A stretch of DNA of 44,021 nucleotides from Sphingomonas asaccharolytica NBRC 15499. Its GTDB lineage: Bacteria; Pseudomonadota; Alphaproteobacteria; Sphingomonadales; Sphingomonadaceae. Position numbers and translations under genes: made by a program. Numbering within the stretch: position 1 is the first letter of the stretch; each line of letters opens with the position of its first letter. Shown piece after piece: positions 17,601 to 25,132 of the stretch. The notes below the pieces were generated by a model. It had not been told where the DNA came from. It made no database searches and saw only the letters and a list, made by a program, of their open reading frames with translations. The stretch lies in assembly GCF_001598355.1 (NCBI RefSeq), contig NZ_BCYU01000036.1, positions 1 to 44,021 on the forward strand. The letters are read 5' to 3'.

Positions 17601-20465
17601 CGATCCGCCGAGCTTGGTCGTCTTCATCTGGTTGTCATAGGCGTAGAAGCCGCCGATCAGCCGCCGCCGCGCGGTCAGCACCTGGCGACTGTAGAGCGCG
17701 ACGCTGATCGCCTGGCCCTTCTTCGGCTTGTTGTCGGTGTCGAGCGCGACGAAGCTCAGCCTGAGATCGTCCTGCTTCATCAGCCAGCCGTCGGTCTTGG
17801 CGCCCAATTGCACCGCCGAGGGGAAGATCGGGATGCGCTTCGACGCGGTCAGCACCTCGCCATTGGCGTCCTGATAGTCCATCTCGACGAGCATGTCGGT
17901 CGCCTGGTCGACCTGCGGCACGTCGACCGAGGTCCGCGTGGTGCCGTCGCTGCCCAGGGTCGCGGGCAAGGTCTGGGTCGGCGGCAGCGGGGTCTCTTCC
18001 TCCTCGCCATCGCCGTTGAGCGGCTTGGTCCCTTCCTTCACATCGGTCCCGCCGAACGTATAGCCGTCATAGCCGTCGGGAGTCGCGCTGCGGCCGAAAT
18101 AGCCGACGCGCATCTCGACCGGCAGGTTCGACGCGCCGCCCCCCGCGAGATAGCCGACGAACAGATCGAGCGGCAGCGACTTGGGCCGGATCGCCGCCTC
18201 CTTGGGCCCGGTCACGGTCGCGCGCATCGTCGGCAATTTGTACTCGTCGACCTTGAACGACTGATTGGTCGCGATCGTCTTGTCGCCGTCGATCACCGAG
18301 ATATCGTAATCGCCCATCGGCGCGCCCTGCGGCGCGGTCCATTCGGTCTCGCCGATGCCATTGGCGTCGATCGTCAGCGGCAAGTCGAAATTGGTGTCCG
18401 ACCCGCGATGCGACAGCCGCAGCGTGCCGGTAAAGCCCGGCGCCAGGGCGAACCCGGCGCCGTTGGGCTGGCGCAAGATGTGCTTCATGTGGATCGTCTC
18501 GCCCTGGCGGACCAAAGCGCGGTCGAACACGGTGTGGAACACGTCGCCCGACGCCGAATAGCCATAAGGCAGGTCGAAATCGTACGGCCGAATACCCTCG
18601 CCCCAATCGGTCAGGGTGAAGCTGAAATCGTCGCCGGCGCGCGCCGACACCATCAGCGGATGGTTCTGATAATCATTGTCGCAGCCGCCATAGGTCTCCG
18701 GCTGCGGCAGGCCCGCGGGGATGAACACCGCGCCCGATTTGTCGGTCGTGCCATTGGCGAGCAATTGCCCAGTGCAGCTGTCGGTCACCGCCACCGCGGC
18801 ATTGCCGACCGGCAGCCCGGTGTCGAGATTGGTCACCCAGGCCAGGCTCTTCTCGCGCCCCCATTTGAAATGGACCGCCATGTTGGTGACCAAAGCGGCG
18901 GTCGCGACATAGCGCGGCGCCTTGCGGCCGAGCAGCGCCTGCCCCAGCACCGGGCTGGCCAGCTCGACGACATAGAATCCGGGCTTGGTCAGCGGGATGC
19001 CGACGACCTCGAAATCCTTGCCCTTGCCGGGCAGGCCGATCTTCATCGACGCGCCGGCGTTAGAGCCGGTCAGGATCGGGGTTGCGCCGGTATTCTGGAT
19101 ATGGCCGACGACCTCATCGCCCTTCTTGATATCCTCGATATTGGTGTCGTCGGCGGAGTTCACCGTGCGCAGCCACTCGGCGATCTTGCCGTCCGACCCC
19201 TCGACCCGCAGCGTCTGCCCGCCGATATTGAGGTTCTGGCCCTGCAGCGCCGGCTCGACATTGCGCACCGTGACCGGCAGCACGCCGCCTTCCTTGGCCT
19301 CGAGGATGCCGAAGCCGGCGGCGAACTTCACCAAAGGCGGCGCCTGGTCGATGCGGATATCGAGCGGGAAGCGCTCGGCATTGGTCAGCGTCCGCCCGCT
19401 TTCATCCTTCACCCCCGCCGGGATCGAGACCTTGGCAGTGGTCGAATAGGGCATTGGCGCGGCGAAAGTGATGTCGCTGATCGTCGCCGATTTCTGCTCG
19501 TCCTTGTCGAACACCGGCGCGATCACCGTGCCGTCGGCAGTGGTGATCTTGACCTGTTTGGCGAGCGACGTCGGGATCGGCGCGGTGAAGCGCAGATAGG
19601 CTTTCTCGACCGGGTTGCAGCCGGCCTGGGCATTGGTGCGGCTGCATTCGAACCGCGCCGCGAACGGCTTGCGCACGGTGAAGTCGAAGCGCTGATCGGT
19701 CCCCGCGGGCTTGCCGCTCGCGCTGGCGATCTTGCCCGACCAGACCAGCGACATGTCGTGCCCCGGCGGCAACGGCCGGCGGCAGCGCAGCGCGGTCACG
19801 CCCTGATAGGTCTTGGCGCGATCGGCCTCGCTCGCCGGCACCGTCGCGGGCAGGCCGCCGCTCTCCAGGAAGCTCTGCACCGCGTAATTATTGTCGGTGC
19901 CCATCTCGGCGATCAGCTTGCCCGCGGTGTCGGGCGGCAGCACGTCGACCGGAATCTTCTCGCCGAGGCCGGCGACCGAGCAATAGGCATTGGCGCCGAC
20001 CGATTGCGGCGTCGCCGGCAGGTTGGCGGCGATCAGGAAGACCTGACCCTCTTCGATCTCGTCGCTATTCTCGCCCGGCAAGATCGCCTTGGCCATCGGC
20101 CCGCCGGCGTCGACCGTGTAGGTATTGCTGTCGTTGAGCGCATAGCCCGACACGCTCTTGGTCCCGGCCTTGACCTTGAACTCGCATTTGGTGCCGCCGG
20201 GCAGTGGGTTGGCGAATTCCCAGACGAACGTCTGCTGATCGGCCCAGCGCCCCTGACCATTGACCGTGCAGGTGACGTCGAAGGGGGCAGGCGCGCGCGG
20301 ATCGCCCAACGCCACCATCGGCTGGCTGAAGCGCGCGGTGAAGCGCTCGATCGATCCGTTGCCGACGCCGGGCGTGGCGACGGTGATGTGCGGGGAATTG
20401 TCGCCGAAGGCGAGCGCCGGTGAAAGCGCCAGCGCAAGGACCGCGAGACGGGCCGCGAGCTTCAT
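14661..20465 (-). CDS. Bacterial alpha-2-macroglobulin (YfhM-like)
   Basis: A 1934-residue periplasmic protease-trap protein. The N-terminus MKLAARLAVLALALSPALAFG is a Sec signal with an ALA cleavage site and no lipobox, unlike the lipoprotein E. coli homologue. The order follows the family: N-terminal MG-like domains, an MG2-type region near residue 600-700 (FDRALVRQGETIHMKHILRQ), a bait-region domain, the A2M core (VLLWKGRVTLDGSGHAQVPVPLNDALTSFKLVAIA), and a thioester domain with DCFEQ, where Cys1467 and the Gln form the CxEQ thioester. The C-terminus has the receptor-binding-like strands (VVVNDPIPAGATLV). Family members trap attacking proteases by covalent capture. pbpC follows downstream. 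Its first ~17 codons and upstream region are partly duplicated at 21072-21196. Confidence 0.95.
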   Translation of the reverse strand: MKLAARLAVLALALSPALAFGDNSPHITVATPGVGNGSIERFTARFSQPMVALGDPRAPAPFDVTCTVNGQGRWADQQTFVWEFANPLPGGTKCEFKVKAGTKSVSGYALNDSNTYTVDAGGPMAKAILPGENSDEIEEGQVFLIAANLPATPQSVGANAYCSVAGLGEKIPVDVLPPDTAGKLIAEMGTDNNYAVQSFLESGGLPATVPASEADRAKTYQGVTALRCRRPLPPGHDMSLVWSGKIASASGKPAGTDQRFDFTVRKPFAARFECSRTNAQAGCNPVEKAYLRFTAPIPTSLAKQVKITTADGTVIAPVFDKDEQKSATISDITFAAPMPYSTTAKVSIPAGVKDESGRTLTNAERFPLDIRIDQAPPLVKFAAGFGILEAKEGGVLPVTVRNVEPALQGQNLNIGGQTLRVEGSDGKIAEWLRTVNSADDTNIEDIKKGDEVVGHIQNTGATPILTGSNAGASMKIGLPGKGKDFEVVGIPLTKPGFYVVELASPVLGQALLGRKAPRYVATAALVTNMAVHFKWGREKSLAWVTNLDTGLPVGNAAVAVTDSCTGQLLANGTTDKSGAVFIPAGLPQPETYGGCDNDYQNHPLMVSARAGDDFSFTLTDWGEGIRPYDFDLPYGYSASGDVFHTVFDRALVRQGETIHMKHILRQPNGAGFALAPGFTGTLRLSHRGSDTNFDLPLTIDANGIGETEWTAPQGAPMGDYDISVIDGDKTIATNQSFKVDEYKLPTMRATVTGPKEAAIRPKSLPLDLFVGYLAGGGASNLPVEMRVGYFGRSATPDGYDGYTFGGTDVKEGTKPLNGDGEEEETPLPPTQTLPATLGSDGTTRTSVDVPQVDQATDMLVEMDYQDANGEVLTASKRIPIFPSAVQLGAKTDGWLMKQDDLRLSFVALDTDNKPKKGQAISVALYSRQVLTARRRLIGGFYAYDNQMKTTKLGGSCSATTDELGLAKCTIDPGVSGEVYIVATTRDADGNVSRAVRSVWLAGDQDWWFGGDNGDRMDVVPEQQTYKAGETARFQVRMPFREAEALVTVEREGVLSSFVTKLSGANPVVEVKMPGSYAPDVFVSVMAVRGRAQPGVWSWFQGIGKALGFTSAPSEAQEPTALVDLAKPSYRLGIAKVKVGWETHQLGVTVKANKERYAARDTATVDVSVKDPDGKPAKTADVAFAAVDQALLQLAPNDSWNVLDAMMGDRPLSVLTATAQTQVVGKRHYGKKAVEAGGGGGGDLSGLNRENFQPVLLWKGRVTLDGSGHAQVPVPLNDALTSFKLVAIATDGAQLFGTGSADIRTAQDLSVYAGLPSLVRTGDSYAAGFTLRNGSDKPMTVTAEVALEPQIAKGNPITVTIPAGGAAPIAWNLTAPAQGGQLKWTVSAKSSDGKAVDKMTTVQDVVPAVPTEVWAATLARVGPNTSIAITPPKGALPGFGVVDIKLDDSLAPPLEGVRRFMALYPYDCFEQRLSRIVALGDTAGWGQLVGEIPTYQADDGLLRYWPQASLKGSEALTSYVLELTSDAGLPIPEAAKTRMVEGLKAVLDGRLRHEDYGDVRLQRLNAFNALARAGAATPAMLGQIGITPQEMPTSMLSDYMVALDKVSGLANANALRGTAENVLRTRLVYEGTRLDLSDQSNAPWWLMSSGDEGAIKAVIATLGRPGWNDDAPKMMVGVSLRQQRGRWDTTTANAWGTIAAKKFGGLYPASAIMGTTSLSLGQQSVLKSWPLAADARKASFALPAVQTPLLLRQSAGAGPWATVQVSAAVPLTQPLFAGYRVSKKVEPVSQRVKGQYSRGDVLKVTLLVEATAERNWVVVNDPIPAGATLVSDLGGQSQMLAGQEQAGGGSRFSVTDKDGKVWDVQAGVSPAYVERRRDSWRGYFDWVPRGNFAIVYLMRLNGAGTFSMPSTRVEAMYSPSINAQLPNASMTIAQK

Positions 20466-20621
20466 ACATCCCCCTTCTGTCGTGGCTTCATGTGAGCCGG
20501 GCGGAGGGTATCGAAGGTTAGGGGGAAGTCTAGTATGAAAGCGGCGTTAGGACAGACGATCAATGTTAGGTGATGAGAGGTTGGGCAAGATTGTGAAGAA
20601 TAAGCCTGCGGATAAGTCGGA

Positions 20622-20813
20622 ATGAAGGTCCGGGACTGGAACGGCCTGCTTTCAGCATTCTGTATGCTGATACTGGTTACCCTGACCTACCCCGATCGCA
20701 ATGATCCGGCCCGGTGGTGGGGCCACAAATATGCTTGGACCGTCGCTCTCGCCGGTTGCGTGCTTGGTCTATATCGCGCGTTTCGCGGCCCCAAAAATAC
20801 GGCAGGTTTGTAA
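20622..20813 (+). CDS. Small predicted membrane protein
   Basis: 63 residues, MKVRDWNGLLSAFCMLILVT, a short polar loop (YPDRNDPARWWGHKY), then AWTVALAGCVLGLYRAF. This gives two likely transmembrane helices with a basic C-terminal tail. No family was recognised. There is only a weak ribosome binding site (GATAAGTCGG). It is divergent from the A2M gene. It may be a real small gene or a chance frame in a less GC-rich spacer. Confidence 0.45.
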   Translation: MKVRDWNGLLSAFCMLILVTLTYPDRNDPARWWGHKYAWTVALAGCVLGLYRAFRGPKNTAGL

Positions 20814-21071
20814 CCTGCGGAATTGCCACACGACTATGGGTTGCCATCATCCGCGATGGTGGCCCGAACTAACCCGCCGACAAACTCGCAACCGCGATGC
20901 GCCCAACTTCGGCAAGCGCCCCCGTCGCAACCGGATCCATCGGCTCCACAAGGCGCTCGGGGGAGCATTTCGATGACAGTTTACTAAACACACCGGATCT
21001 GACTTGGCCGAGCGTTTATGGCAGCGCGCTATCGTGAAGCTTCGGTCATTTAGTAAGCTATCACGGTAATC
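20814..21071. other. Spacer without recognisable gene
   Basis: 258 bases with no convincing coding frame. It contains two similar short AT-rich motifs, TTTACTAAAC near 20982 and ATTTAGTAAGC near 21048, in inverse orientation. These could be the scar of a rearrangement associated with the duplicated segment that follows. Confidence 0.4.
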
Positions 21072-21196
21072 CCGGTGAAGGTGCCAGCGCCAGAACCGCG
21101 AAACGGGCCGCGAGCTTCATACACCCCTTATGTCGTGGCTTTTCGTGAGCACGGAGACGGTAATTCAGGTCGGGGGAAGTCTAGGATGAAAGCGGC
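21072..21196. repeat. Partial duplicate of the A2M start and upstream region
   Basis: Bases 21072-21196 align with 20417-20545: CCGGTGAA at one end, GGGCCGCGAGCTTCATACA in the middle (the first codons of the A2M gene in reverse), and GGGGGAAGTCTAG then ATGAAAGCGGC at the other end. Identity is high in blocks with small gaps. It ends two bases before the NADH dehydrogenase stop. No reading frame remains. If promoter sequence was copied, it could produce transcripts entering 20.8-21.0 kb on the reverse strand. Confidence 0.8.
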
Positions 21197-21197
21197 A

Positions 21198-22484
21198 TCA
21201 ATCGATCGCGGCTTCGCCATTCGGCCGCGTGATGAGCCGGGCAGCACGCTGATTCCGCGTGTAAATCCATAGCCAGTTGAGCGCCACGCTGAGCCGCGCG
21301 CGGACGCCGACCAGAAAATAGATATGGGCGATTCCCCACAGCCACCAGGCGATCGCGCCGCGTAGCCTGATCCGCCCGAAATCGATCACCGCCTTGCCCT
21401 TGCCGATCTGTGCTAGGCTGCCCTGGTGATGGTAGCGAAACGGCCCGGTCTCGGCTTTGCCGGTAAGCCGCCGCCGGATCGTCTCGCCGACGAATGCGCC
21501 TTCCTGCTTGGCGGCCGGCGCGATCCCCGGCACTGGCGAGCCGTCGGGCGCCTTGACCGAGACCGTATCGCCAATGGCGAAAATCTCCGGATGGCCGGGC
21601 ACGCTGAGGTCTGGTTCGACGATGATCCGGCCGTTGCGGTCGGCCGCCGCCCCCAGCCATTCCGCGGCAGGCGAGGCGCGCACGCCCGCGGCCCAGACGA
21701 TCGTCCGCGCCTCGACCCGCCGATCGCCGAACGTGATCGCGCCCCGTTCGATCTGCGTCACCGGCGCGCCTAGGCAGACGTCGACGCCGAGCTTTTCCAG
21801 CGCGTTCTTCGCATAGTTGGAAAGCTCGTCGGGATAGCCGTTGAGCACCTTGGGCCCGGCCTCGACCAGCAGCACCTTGGTACGATGCGTATCGACCGCG
21901 CGGAAGTCGCGCGGCAGCGTATCATGGGCAAGATCGGCGATCGTCCCGGCGAGCTCGACGCCGGTGGGACCGGCGCCGACGATAGCGAAGGTCAGCAAGG
22001 CCTGCTGTCGAACGGGATCGGTTTCGCGCTCCGCCTCCTCGAAGGCTGCGAGGATACGGCCGCGGATGGCCGTGGCGTCCTCGATCGTCTTGAGGCCGGG
22101 GGCGAACTCTTCCCACTCGTCATGGCCGAAATAGCCATGCCGTGCGCCGGTCGCGAGGATCAGCGTGTCATAAGCAATCTGGCTACCGTCCGCGAGCTGC
22201 ACGGCACGACCCGCCATATCCACGCAGGTCACGGTCGCGAGGATGGTCGTGACATCGCGGCGATCGTGCAGCATCGATCGGATCGGCCACGCTATCTCGG
22301 ACGGCGCCAGCGCCGCCGTGGCGGCCTGGTAGAGCAAAGGCTGGAACAGATGGTGGTTGCGCTGATCGACGAGAATGATGTCGACCGGCGCGCCTTTCAG
22401 GCATTTTACTGCCCATAGACCGCCAAAGCCCGCCCCGACGATGACGACGCGGTGCCGCCTCACCTTATTCGTACGAACAGTCAT
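21198..22484 (-). CDS. ndh: Type II NADH dehydrogenase (NAD(P)/FAD-dependent oxidoreductase)
   Basis: 428 residues from the ATG at 22484, chosen because GGAGG sits six bases upstream on the coding strand; the frame is open further to 22532. The N-terminal dinucleotide fold is VVIVGAGFGGLWAVK, the second is FAIVGAGPTGVELAGTIADL, and the FAD-binding motif near the C-terminus is PEIFAIGDTVSV. HHLFQPLLYQAATAALAP is the family's quinone-side signature. The C-terminal helices (IAWWLWGIAHIYFLVGVRARL) anchor it to the inner membrane. It oxidises NADH and passes electrons to quinone without pumping protons. Confidence 0.93.
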   Translation of the reverse strand: MTVRTNKVRRHRVVIVGAGFGGLWAVKCLKGAPVDIILVDQRNHHLFQPLLYQAATAALAPSEIAWPIRSMLHDRRDVTTILATVTCVDMAGRAVQLADGSQIAYDTLILATGARHGYFGHDEWEEFAPGLKTIEDATAIRGRILAAFEEAERETDPVRQQALLTFAIVGAGPTGVELAGTIADLAHDTLPRDFRAVDTHRTKVLLVEAGPKVLNGYPDELSNYAKNALEKLGVDVCLGAPVTQIERGAITFGDRRVEARTIVWAAGVRASPAAEWLGAAADRNGRIIVEPDLSVPGHPEIFAIGDTVSVKAPDGSPVPGIAPAAKQEGAFVGETIRRRLTGKAETGPFRYHHQGSLAQIGKGKAVIDFGRIRLRGAIAWWLWGIAHIYFLVGVRARLSVALNWLWIYTRNQRAARLITRPNGEAAID

Positions 22485-22887
22485 CGGTTGCCTCCGCTTA
22501 CCTCGATGTCCGATCACGGACCATGGCTGCATCTATATAGGATGGCGGGAGCGAGCAGCCCATTACCGGCGGCGCCAGAAGCCACGCCTGCTTCGTGACC
22601 AGTTCGGATTGGAGTGATGGCGCGCACGACATGTTAGCGAGGCTGTCCAGGAACGCGTGCATGTATCCCTAACTCTCACTTCTAATTGGGTGTTGTTGCG
22701 CCCGTCACCGTAATCCGGTGTTAGGGCCGCCCCCGGCAGACATTGCATAGGCAGGTGTTGGGGAAAGCACCCTCAGTTACAAACCGATCTTGCGAGTCTG
22801 AGGATTCGGCGGAGCGAGTCGCCCAACCGCGGACGAAACAGTTAGGCTTTGTCAAGCGTTTGTGATAAATGTTTTTCCGAGGTGTCG
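22485..22887. other. Spacer upstream of the Panacea gene
   Basis: 403 bases without a supported gene. It holds the divergent start regions of ndh and the Panacea gene and, at 22681-22718, the left direct repeat. From about 22680 rightwards the composition drops in GC. No tRNA or integrase site was seen. Confidence 0.4.
22681..22718 (+). repeat. Left imperfect direct repeat flanking the Panacea island
   Basis: Starts TCTAATTGGGTGTTGTTGCG. Ungapped alignment with 23844-23881 gives 29 identities in 38 positions, including TCTAAT and CCCGTC. Its inner 17-mer (22695-22711) is also identical to 32964-32980, one arm of a long hairpin after a TonB receptor gene. Confidence 0.55.
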
Positions 22888-23460
22888 ATGAGCGACAAGG
22901 ACGTAAATTATACGATTGACGTTCCTCATGGGCCGGAGCGGTTCCGTGAGTTGCTTATCTATGTGTCAGAGAAGTGTGCAAACGATCCCCAGTTTGGGGC
23001 CACAATGCTCAATAAAATCATGTTCTATGCAGACATGCGCGCTTACGAGCGGCTGGGCATGCCCTTGACCGGCGCGGCATATTTCCGGCTGGATCGTGGC
23101 CCGGCGCCTGTTCAGCTTCGTAAGGTACGTAGGGACCTCGTTGAGGAGTCTGCTATAGAGATCGTAGAGGTTCCTGCAGGCAACTACACCCGGCATCGTA
23201 CCGTGCCGCTAAGGGGGGCTGACGTTTCCCTTTTCACGAAGGGTGAGTTGGCGATCGTAGATATGGTCATTGCTGAGTTGTCGGGGCGCACTGCCACAGA
23301 CATTAGCGAGGAAAGCCACCAAGTCGCTTGGCATATACTCGCAGATCGCCAGTACATTCCCTACGAGGTCGCGTTTTTGTCGAACGAACGCGCAACACCT
23401 TCCGATATTGCCGACGCCCGGAGCCTCAATGACAAACACGGATGGGGGCTACGGGTCTAG
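22888..23460 (+). CDS. Panacea-domain (SocA-like, DUF4065) antitoxin candidate
   Basis: 190 residues from the ATG at 22888, preceded by CGAGGTGTCG; an in-frame TTG at 22849 is less likely. The Panacea pattern is visible: a helix with RFRELLIYVSEKCANDPQFGATMLNKIMFYADMRAYERLG, then the PLTGAAYFRLDRGPAPVQLRKVRRDLVEE segment with its turn and helix, and a C-terminal helical part with YIPYEVAFLSNERA. Panacea/SocA domains are antitoxin or protease-adaptor modules known to pair with many unrelated toxins. It overlaps the next gene by 32 bases in a different frame, a typical toxin-antitoxin arrangement. Composition is lower in GC than in the flanking genes, indicating recent acquisition. Confidence 0.85.
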   Translation: MSDKDVNYTIDVPHGPERFRELLIYVSEKCANDPQFGATMLNKIMFYADMRAYERLGMPLTGAAYFRLDRGPAPVQLRKVRRDLVEESAIEIVEVPAGNYTRHRTVPLRGADVSLFTKGELAIVDMVIAELSGRTATDISEESHQVAWHILADRQYIPYEVAFLSNERATPSDIADARSLNDKHGWGLRV

Positions 23461-23791
23461 CGGCTGGAACATTGAGGAACATGACTCCTATGACGAGTCG
23501 GTCCTACAGTGTGGAGGCTATGCTGAGGTAGATAATGCAATTGCGTGGCTGGACGTGTTCCTCCACCGCAACCCCTTGGCCGCTCCGCGGATTACGGAGC
23601 AGTCGGACATACGGATCTTCAAGACCAAGCTTCGCATCAAGGGTGTCAAAGCAATCCCAGCCTATCGCCTCCTTTTTACGGTCGATCTGGAGCGGCAGGC
23701 CGTTATCAAACTGCACGTTGCAATGTCGGATCCTGGGGACATGGCATACGGTGATCCATGGGATGAGTACGATGACCCAACCCCTTTCTGA
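23429..23791 (+). CDS. Candidate toxin partner, RelE/ParE-like pattern
   Basis: 120 residues from the ATG at 23429 (MTNTDGGYGSSGWNIEEHD), inside the end of the Panacea gene. The N-terminal ~35 residues are acidic and polar. Then comes a helix (YAEVDNAIAWLDVFLHRNP) and the strand series IRIFKTKLRIKG, IPAYRLLFTVDLER, QAVIKLHVAMSDPGD. This series resembles the central sheet of RelE/ParE/HigB toxins, where a conserved Arg in a 'yRllY' strand contacts substrate. The C-terminus is acidic (DPWDEYDDPTPF). The fold assignment is inference from pattern alone. The lack of its own ribosome binding site suggests translational coupling to the antitoxin gene. Confidence 0.75.
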   Translation: MTNTDGGYGSSGWNIEEHDSYDESVLQCGGYAEVDNAIAWLDVFLHRNPLAAPRITEQSDIRIFKTKLRIKGVKAIPAYRLLFTVDLERQAVIKLHVAMSDPGDMAYGDPWDEYDDPTPF

Positions 23792-23843
23792 AACCTAGCC
23801 GCTGCAGGGGAATTACCGTGCCAAGTGCATAAATCCCCAAATT

Positions 23844-23881
23844 TCTAATCAGGGGTTGCTGCACCCGTCGTCGTAGTGCGT
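23844..23881 (+). repeat. Right imperfect direct repeat flanking the Panacea island
   Basis: Starts TCTAATCAGGGGTTGCTGCA, 53 bases after the toxin-candidate stop and 80 bases before the MBL gene start. It matches the left copy at 29 of 38 positions. Confidence 0.55.
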
Positions 23882-23960
23882 CCTCGGTTTGGGTTCCGAC
23901 CCAGGGCGGCCGTGGAGGATGGCCAAATATGTGCTAGTCCGTCCGCCGGGAGGGCACGGG

Positions 23961-25088
23961 ATGTCCAATGCAACAGGTGTCGTGTCGCGTCGCTTGGTCG
24001 TGGCCGCGGGACTGATCGGGCTGTTGAACGGGCCGCTTCGGGCAGCCGGGAAGGCGCCTCCGCTGGTCGTGCCGGAGGTGGACAAACTCGCCCTGCAGGT
24101 CATCGACGACGCCGCGACTTTTGGCCCCTTCCTGCCCAATCTCGACTTGCCGGGCATGAAAGTGATCCGAGCCGGCAATGGCGGGCCGCAGGTCGCGCGC
24201 ATGCTGCCCCGGGCGTTGCTGGGCGAGTTCGGGCTCTCTATCCTCGCGGAATCGCAGCGCTCGGGTCAATCGCGTCGAGTGCTGGTGGACTTCGGCTATT
24301 CGCGCGAGACGCTTGCCAACAACCTTTCGCTGCTGGGCATCGACCCGCGGAGCATTGATGCCGCGGTACTGAGCCACGGCCACCTCGATCATTATGGCGG
24401 ATTTGCCGGCTTGTTCGGTGAGACCGCCCCCAAGGGCACGCGCCGCGTTCCGCTGACGGTGGGCGGCGAAGAGACGTTCTGCGAGCGGGTCGCGCAGATC
24501 GGCGACCCGCCGCCGATCATGGGCGCGCTCGATCGCAAGGCGCTGGCAAGAGCCGGCTACGATGTCCGCATCCGGCCGGAGCCCGCGATCATCGCCGATC
24601 AAGCCTTTACCACCGGAGTGATTCCGCTCGAAAGCTTCGAACGCGCCGCCATCCCGACGCAGATGCGTCCGGGCGTCGGCTGCGACCGTGCCGGGCTTGC
24701 GCCGGCCAAGCGCGCCGCGACGCAATTGCCCGACGATGGCGAGCATGAATTGGCGACCTGTTACGCCGTGAAGGGGCTGGGGCTGGTCGTGATCGCGTCG
24801 TGCAGCCATCGCGGCGTGATCAACACGGTGCGCCGCGCACAGGCGGTCTCCGGTATTCAAAAGGTCCATGCCGTGATCGGCGGCTTTCACCTCGTGCGCC
24901 CAAGAACCGATGACGAAGCGCGCCGCACGGTGGCGGAATTCGCGCGGATCGATCCGACGTACCTGATCCCGATGCATTGCACTGGCGAAGTGTTCATTGC
25001 CGAAGCGCTGCGCCTGATGCCGCAAAAGGTGGTCCGTTCCTATGTCGGATCGAAATTCCTGTTCGAGGAACCCGGCCGCCGGGCCTGA
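23961..25088 (+). CDS. MBL-fold metallo-hydrolase (dihydropterin synthase-like branch)
   Basis: 375 residues from the ATG at 23961, which has GGGAGGG eight bases upstream; the in-frame ATG at 23919 is too close to its GGAGG. A leader with adjacent arginines (SRRLVVAAGLIGLLNGPLRAA) suggests export, possibly by Tat. The metal-binding HxHxDH is HGHLDH at 139-144. Later ligands fit the COG1237 branch: IASCSHRGVIN, VIGGFHLV and PMHCTGE. That branch is named after a dihydropterin-ribofuranosylaminobenzene phosphate synthase, but the substrate here is unknown. It lies just outside the right repeat of the Panacea island. Confidence 0.9.
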   Translation: MSNATGVVSRRLVVAAGLIGLLNGPLRAAGKAPPLVVPEVDKLALQVIDDAATFGPFLPNLDLPGMKVIRAGNGGPQVARMLPRALLGEFGLSILAESQRSGQSRRVLVDFGYSRETLANNLSLLGIDPRSIDAAVLSHGHLDHYGGFAGLFGETAPKGTRRVPLTVGGEETFCERVAQIGDPPPIMGALDRKALARAGYDVRIRPEPAIIADQAFTTGVIPLESFERAAIPTQMRPGVGCDRAGLAPAKRAATQLPDDGEHELATCYAVKGLGLVVIASCSHRGVINTVRRAQAVSGIQKVHAVIGGFHLVRPRTDDEARRTVAEFARIDPTYLIPMHCTGEVFIAEALRLMPQKVVRSYVGSKFLFEEPGRRA

Positions 25089-25132
25089 CGCGTGATCTTC
25101 ATGCCCTGGTTCAGGTCCGCGAACAGAGGCTC

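Noticed and set aside
15084..20423. A 1779-codon open frame antisense to the alpha-2-macroglobulin gene
   Set aside because: It is a by-product of high GC at third codon positions; the translation is low-complexity Arg/Ala/Gly/Asp with no family signature, while the opposite strand has a complete A2M.
22485..23881. Phage or integrative element with att sites
   Set aside because: The flanking repeats are imperfect, and there is no integrase, tRNA or phage gene; insertion by another route is more likely.
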